This document shows, one piece after another, positions 63,877 to 64,000 of a DNA stretch of 64,000 bases (position 1 is the first letter of the stretch; every line of letters starts with the position of its first letter). The stretch is from Bacillota bacterium (GTDB taxonomy: Bacteria > Bacillota > Clostridia > Peptostreptococcales > Anaerovoracaceae): positions 82,825 through 146,824 of the forward strand of contig JAUNDC010000003.1 in NCBI GenBank assembly GCA_030526355.1, written 5' to 3'. The notes beneath the pieces were generated by a model that made no database searches, had not been told where the DNA came from, and saw only the letters and a program-made list of their open reading frames with translations. A program made the translations under genes and the position numbers.

Positions 63877-63903
63877 GTGTGGACAGCACGAGGCTGTCCA
63901 CAC
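63877..63903. repeat. Perfect 11-base-pair hairpin in the permease leader
   Basis: GTGTGGACAGC and GCTGTCCACAC are exact inverted arms around ACGAG. No T run follows on either strand, so it is not a standard terminator. It lies about 40 bases upstream of the permease start. Confidence 0.7.
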
Positions 63904-63944
63904 ATTAAATCCGCCTCAAAATACTATACTGTAATATTGATACA

Positions 63945-64000
63945 CTATTTTGCACTGCAAGTCTTGATAGCGTTTTCGAAGATTTCGATACCTGCATCCA
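63945..64000 (-). CDS. C-terminal fragment of an upstream gene, possibly an aminotransferase
   Basis: The last 17 codons of a minus-strand gene running off the right edge (DAGIEIFENAIKTCSAK). The ending DAGIEIFENAI resembles the C-terminus of class III PLP aminotransferases (for example 4-aminobutyrate-type), which would fit a neighbouring amino-acid permease. The evidence is only 17 residues. Confidence 0.5.
   Translation of the reverse strand, partial: DAGIEIFENAIKTCSAK

Noticed and set aside
1..64000. CRISPR arrays, IS elements, prophage or T-box leaders
   Set aside because: I looked for regularly spaced repeats, transposase motifs and the T-box motif and saw none.

Overview
The window reads as chromosomal DNA of a spore-forming, anaerobic, low-to-mid GC member of the Clostridia. 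The evidence is Spo0A, SpoIVB and a BofC-like protein, the dnaG-rpoD-trmK-nif3 block, an FMN-riboswitch rib operon, strong GGAGG ribosome binding sites throughout, and Fe-S, ferredoxin-type and flavin proteins typical of anaerobes. The two amino-acid permeases and the sigma-54 regulator suggest an amino-acid-using lifestyle in the style of Peptostreptococcales/Anaerovoracaceae, but that placement is inference and no species can be named. There are no insertion sequences, phage genes, CRISPR arrays or rRNA operons. It is a core-genome window, about 80% of it coded on the minus strand.

Layout. 1-4.1 kb (minus): an MMPL exporter with its secreted partner, then a small redox/metal cluster (TetR regulator, FTR-like 4Fe-4S protein, NifX-like protein) whose promoters carry a recurring ACATATGT-centred palindrome. 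4.1-4.7 kb is non-coding and holds a CsoR-like palindrome. 4.7-8.5 kb (plus): FMN riboswitch with tandem terminators, then ribD-ribE-ribBA-ribH. 8.6 kb: an HTH protein fused to a desulfoferrodoxin-like module. 9.3-14.8 kb (minus): pyrC-K-D-F-E-B-I, all UMP synthesis steps after carbamoyl phosphate. 15-16.4 kb (plus): VanZ-like protein and a ferredoxin-fused aldo/keto reductase. 16.5-20.5 kb (minus): ridA, the iscS-iscU-mnmA sulfur/tRNA-thiolation operon, a secreted hypothetical and a DUF896 protein. 20.7 kb: fabF with a FapR-like box.

22-28.5 kb (minus) is a complete phosphate regulon, pstS-C-A-B-phoU-phoP-phoR, behind a four-repeat Pho-box-like array. 28.6-35.4 kb (minus) holds two L,D-transpeptidases, nadE, a nicotinamidase-like hydrolase, an MBL-fold hydrolase, rarD, an acidic hypothetical and murI. 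35.5-39.1 kb (plus): pepF, nadK and an RluA-type pseudouridine synthase. Next come an Rrf2 regulator, a polysaccharide deacetylase, a zinc-ribbon MscL, a DUF368 (PopT-type) transporter, a DUF4317 protein, tRNA-Leu(CAG) and RNase P RNA. 44.5-50.3 kb (minus) is the macromolecular synthesis block (dGTPase, dnaG, rpoD, trmK, nif3).

50.3-53.2 kb (minus): a split catalase-fold protein lacking the normal heme and catalytic residues, dut and an M16 peptidase. 53.3 kb: a Cys-rich, probably spore-associated protein. 54.3-57.4 kb (minus): a flavodoxin-like reductase, spo0A, spoIVB and the BofC-like gene, with tandem 0A boxes and a sigma-G-like promoter. 57.5-63.8 kb (minus): a sigma-54-dependent two-component system overlapping one APC permease and preceded by a paralogous permease. 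Genes are cut at both edges.

The most unusual items are the HTH-desulfoferrodoxin fusion, the catalase-like pseudoenzyme split over two overlapping genes, the membrane-anchored BofC-like protein beside spoIVB, and the palindrome set around the NifX/FTR cluster.
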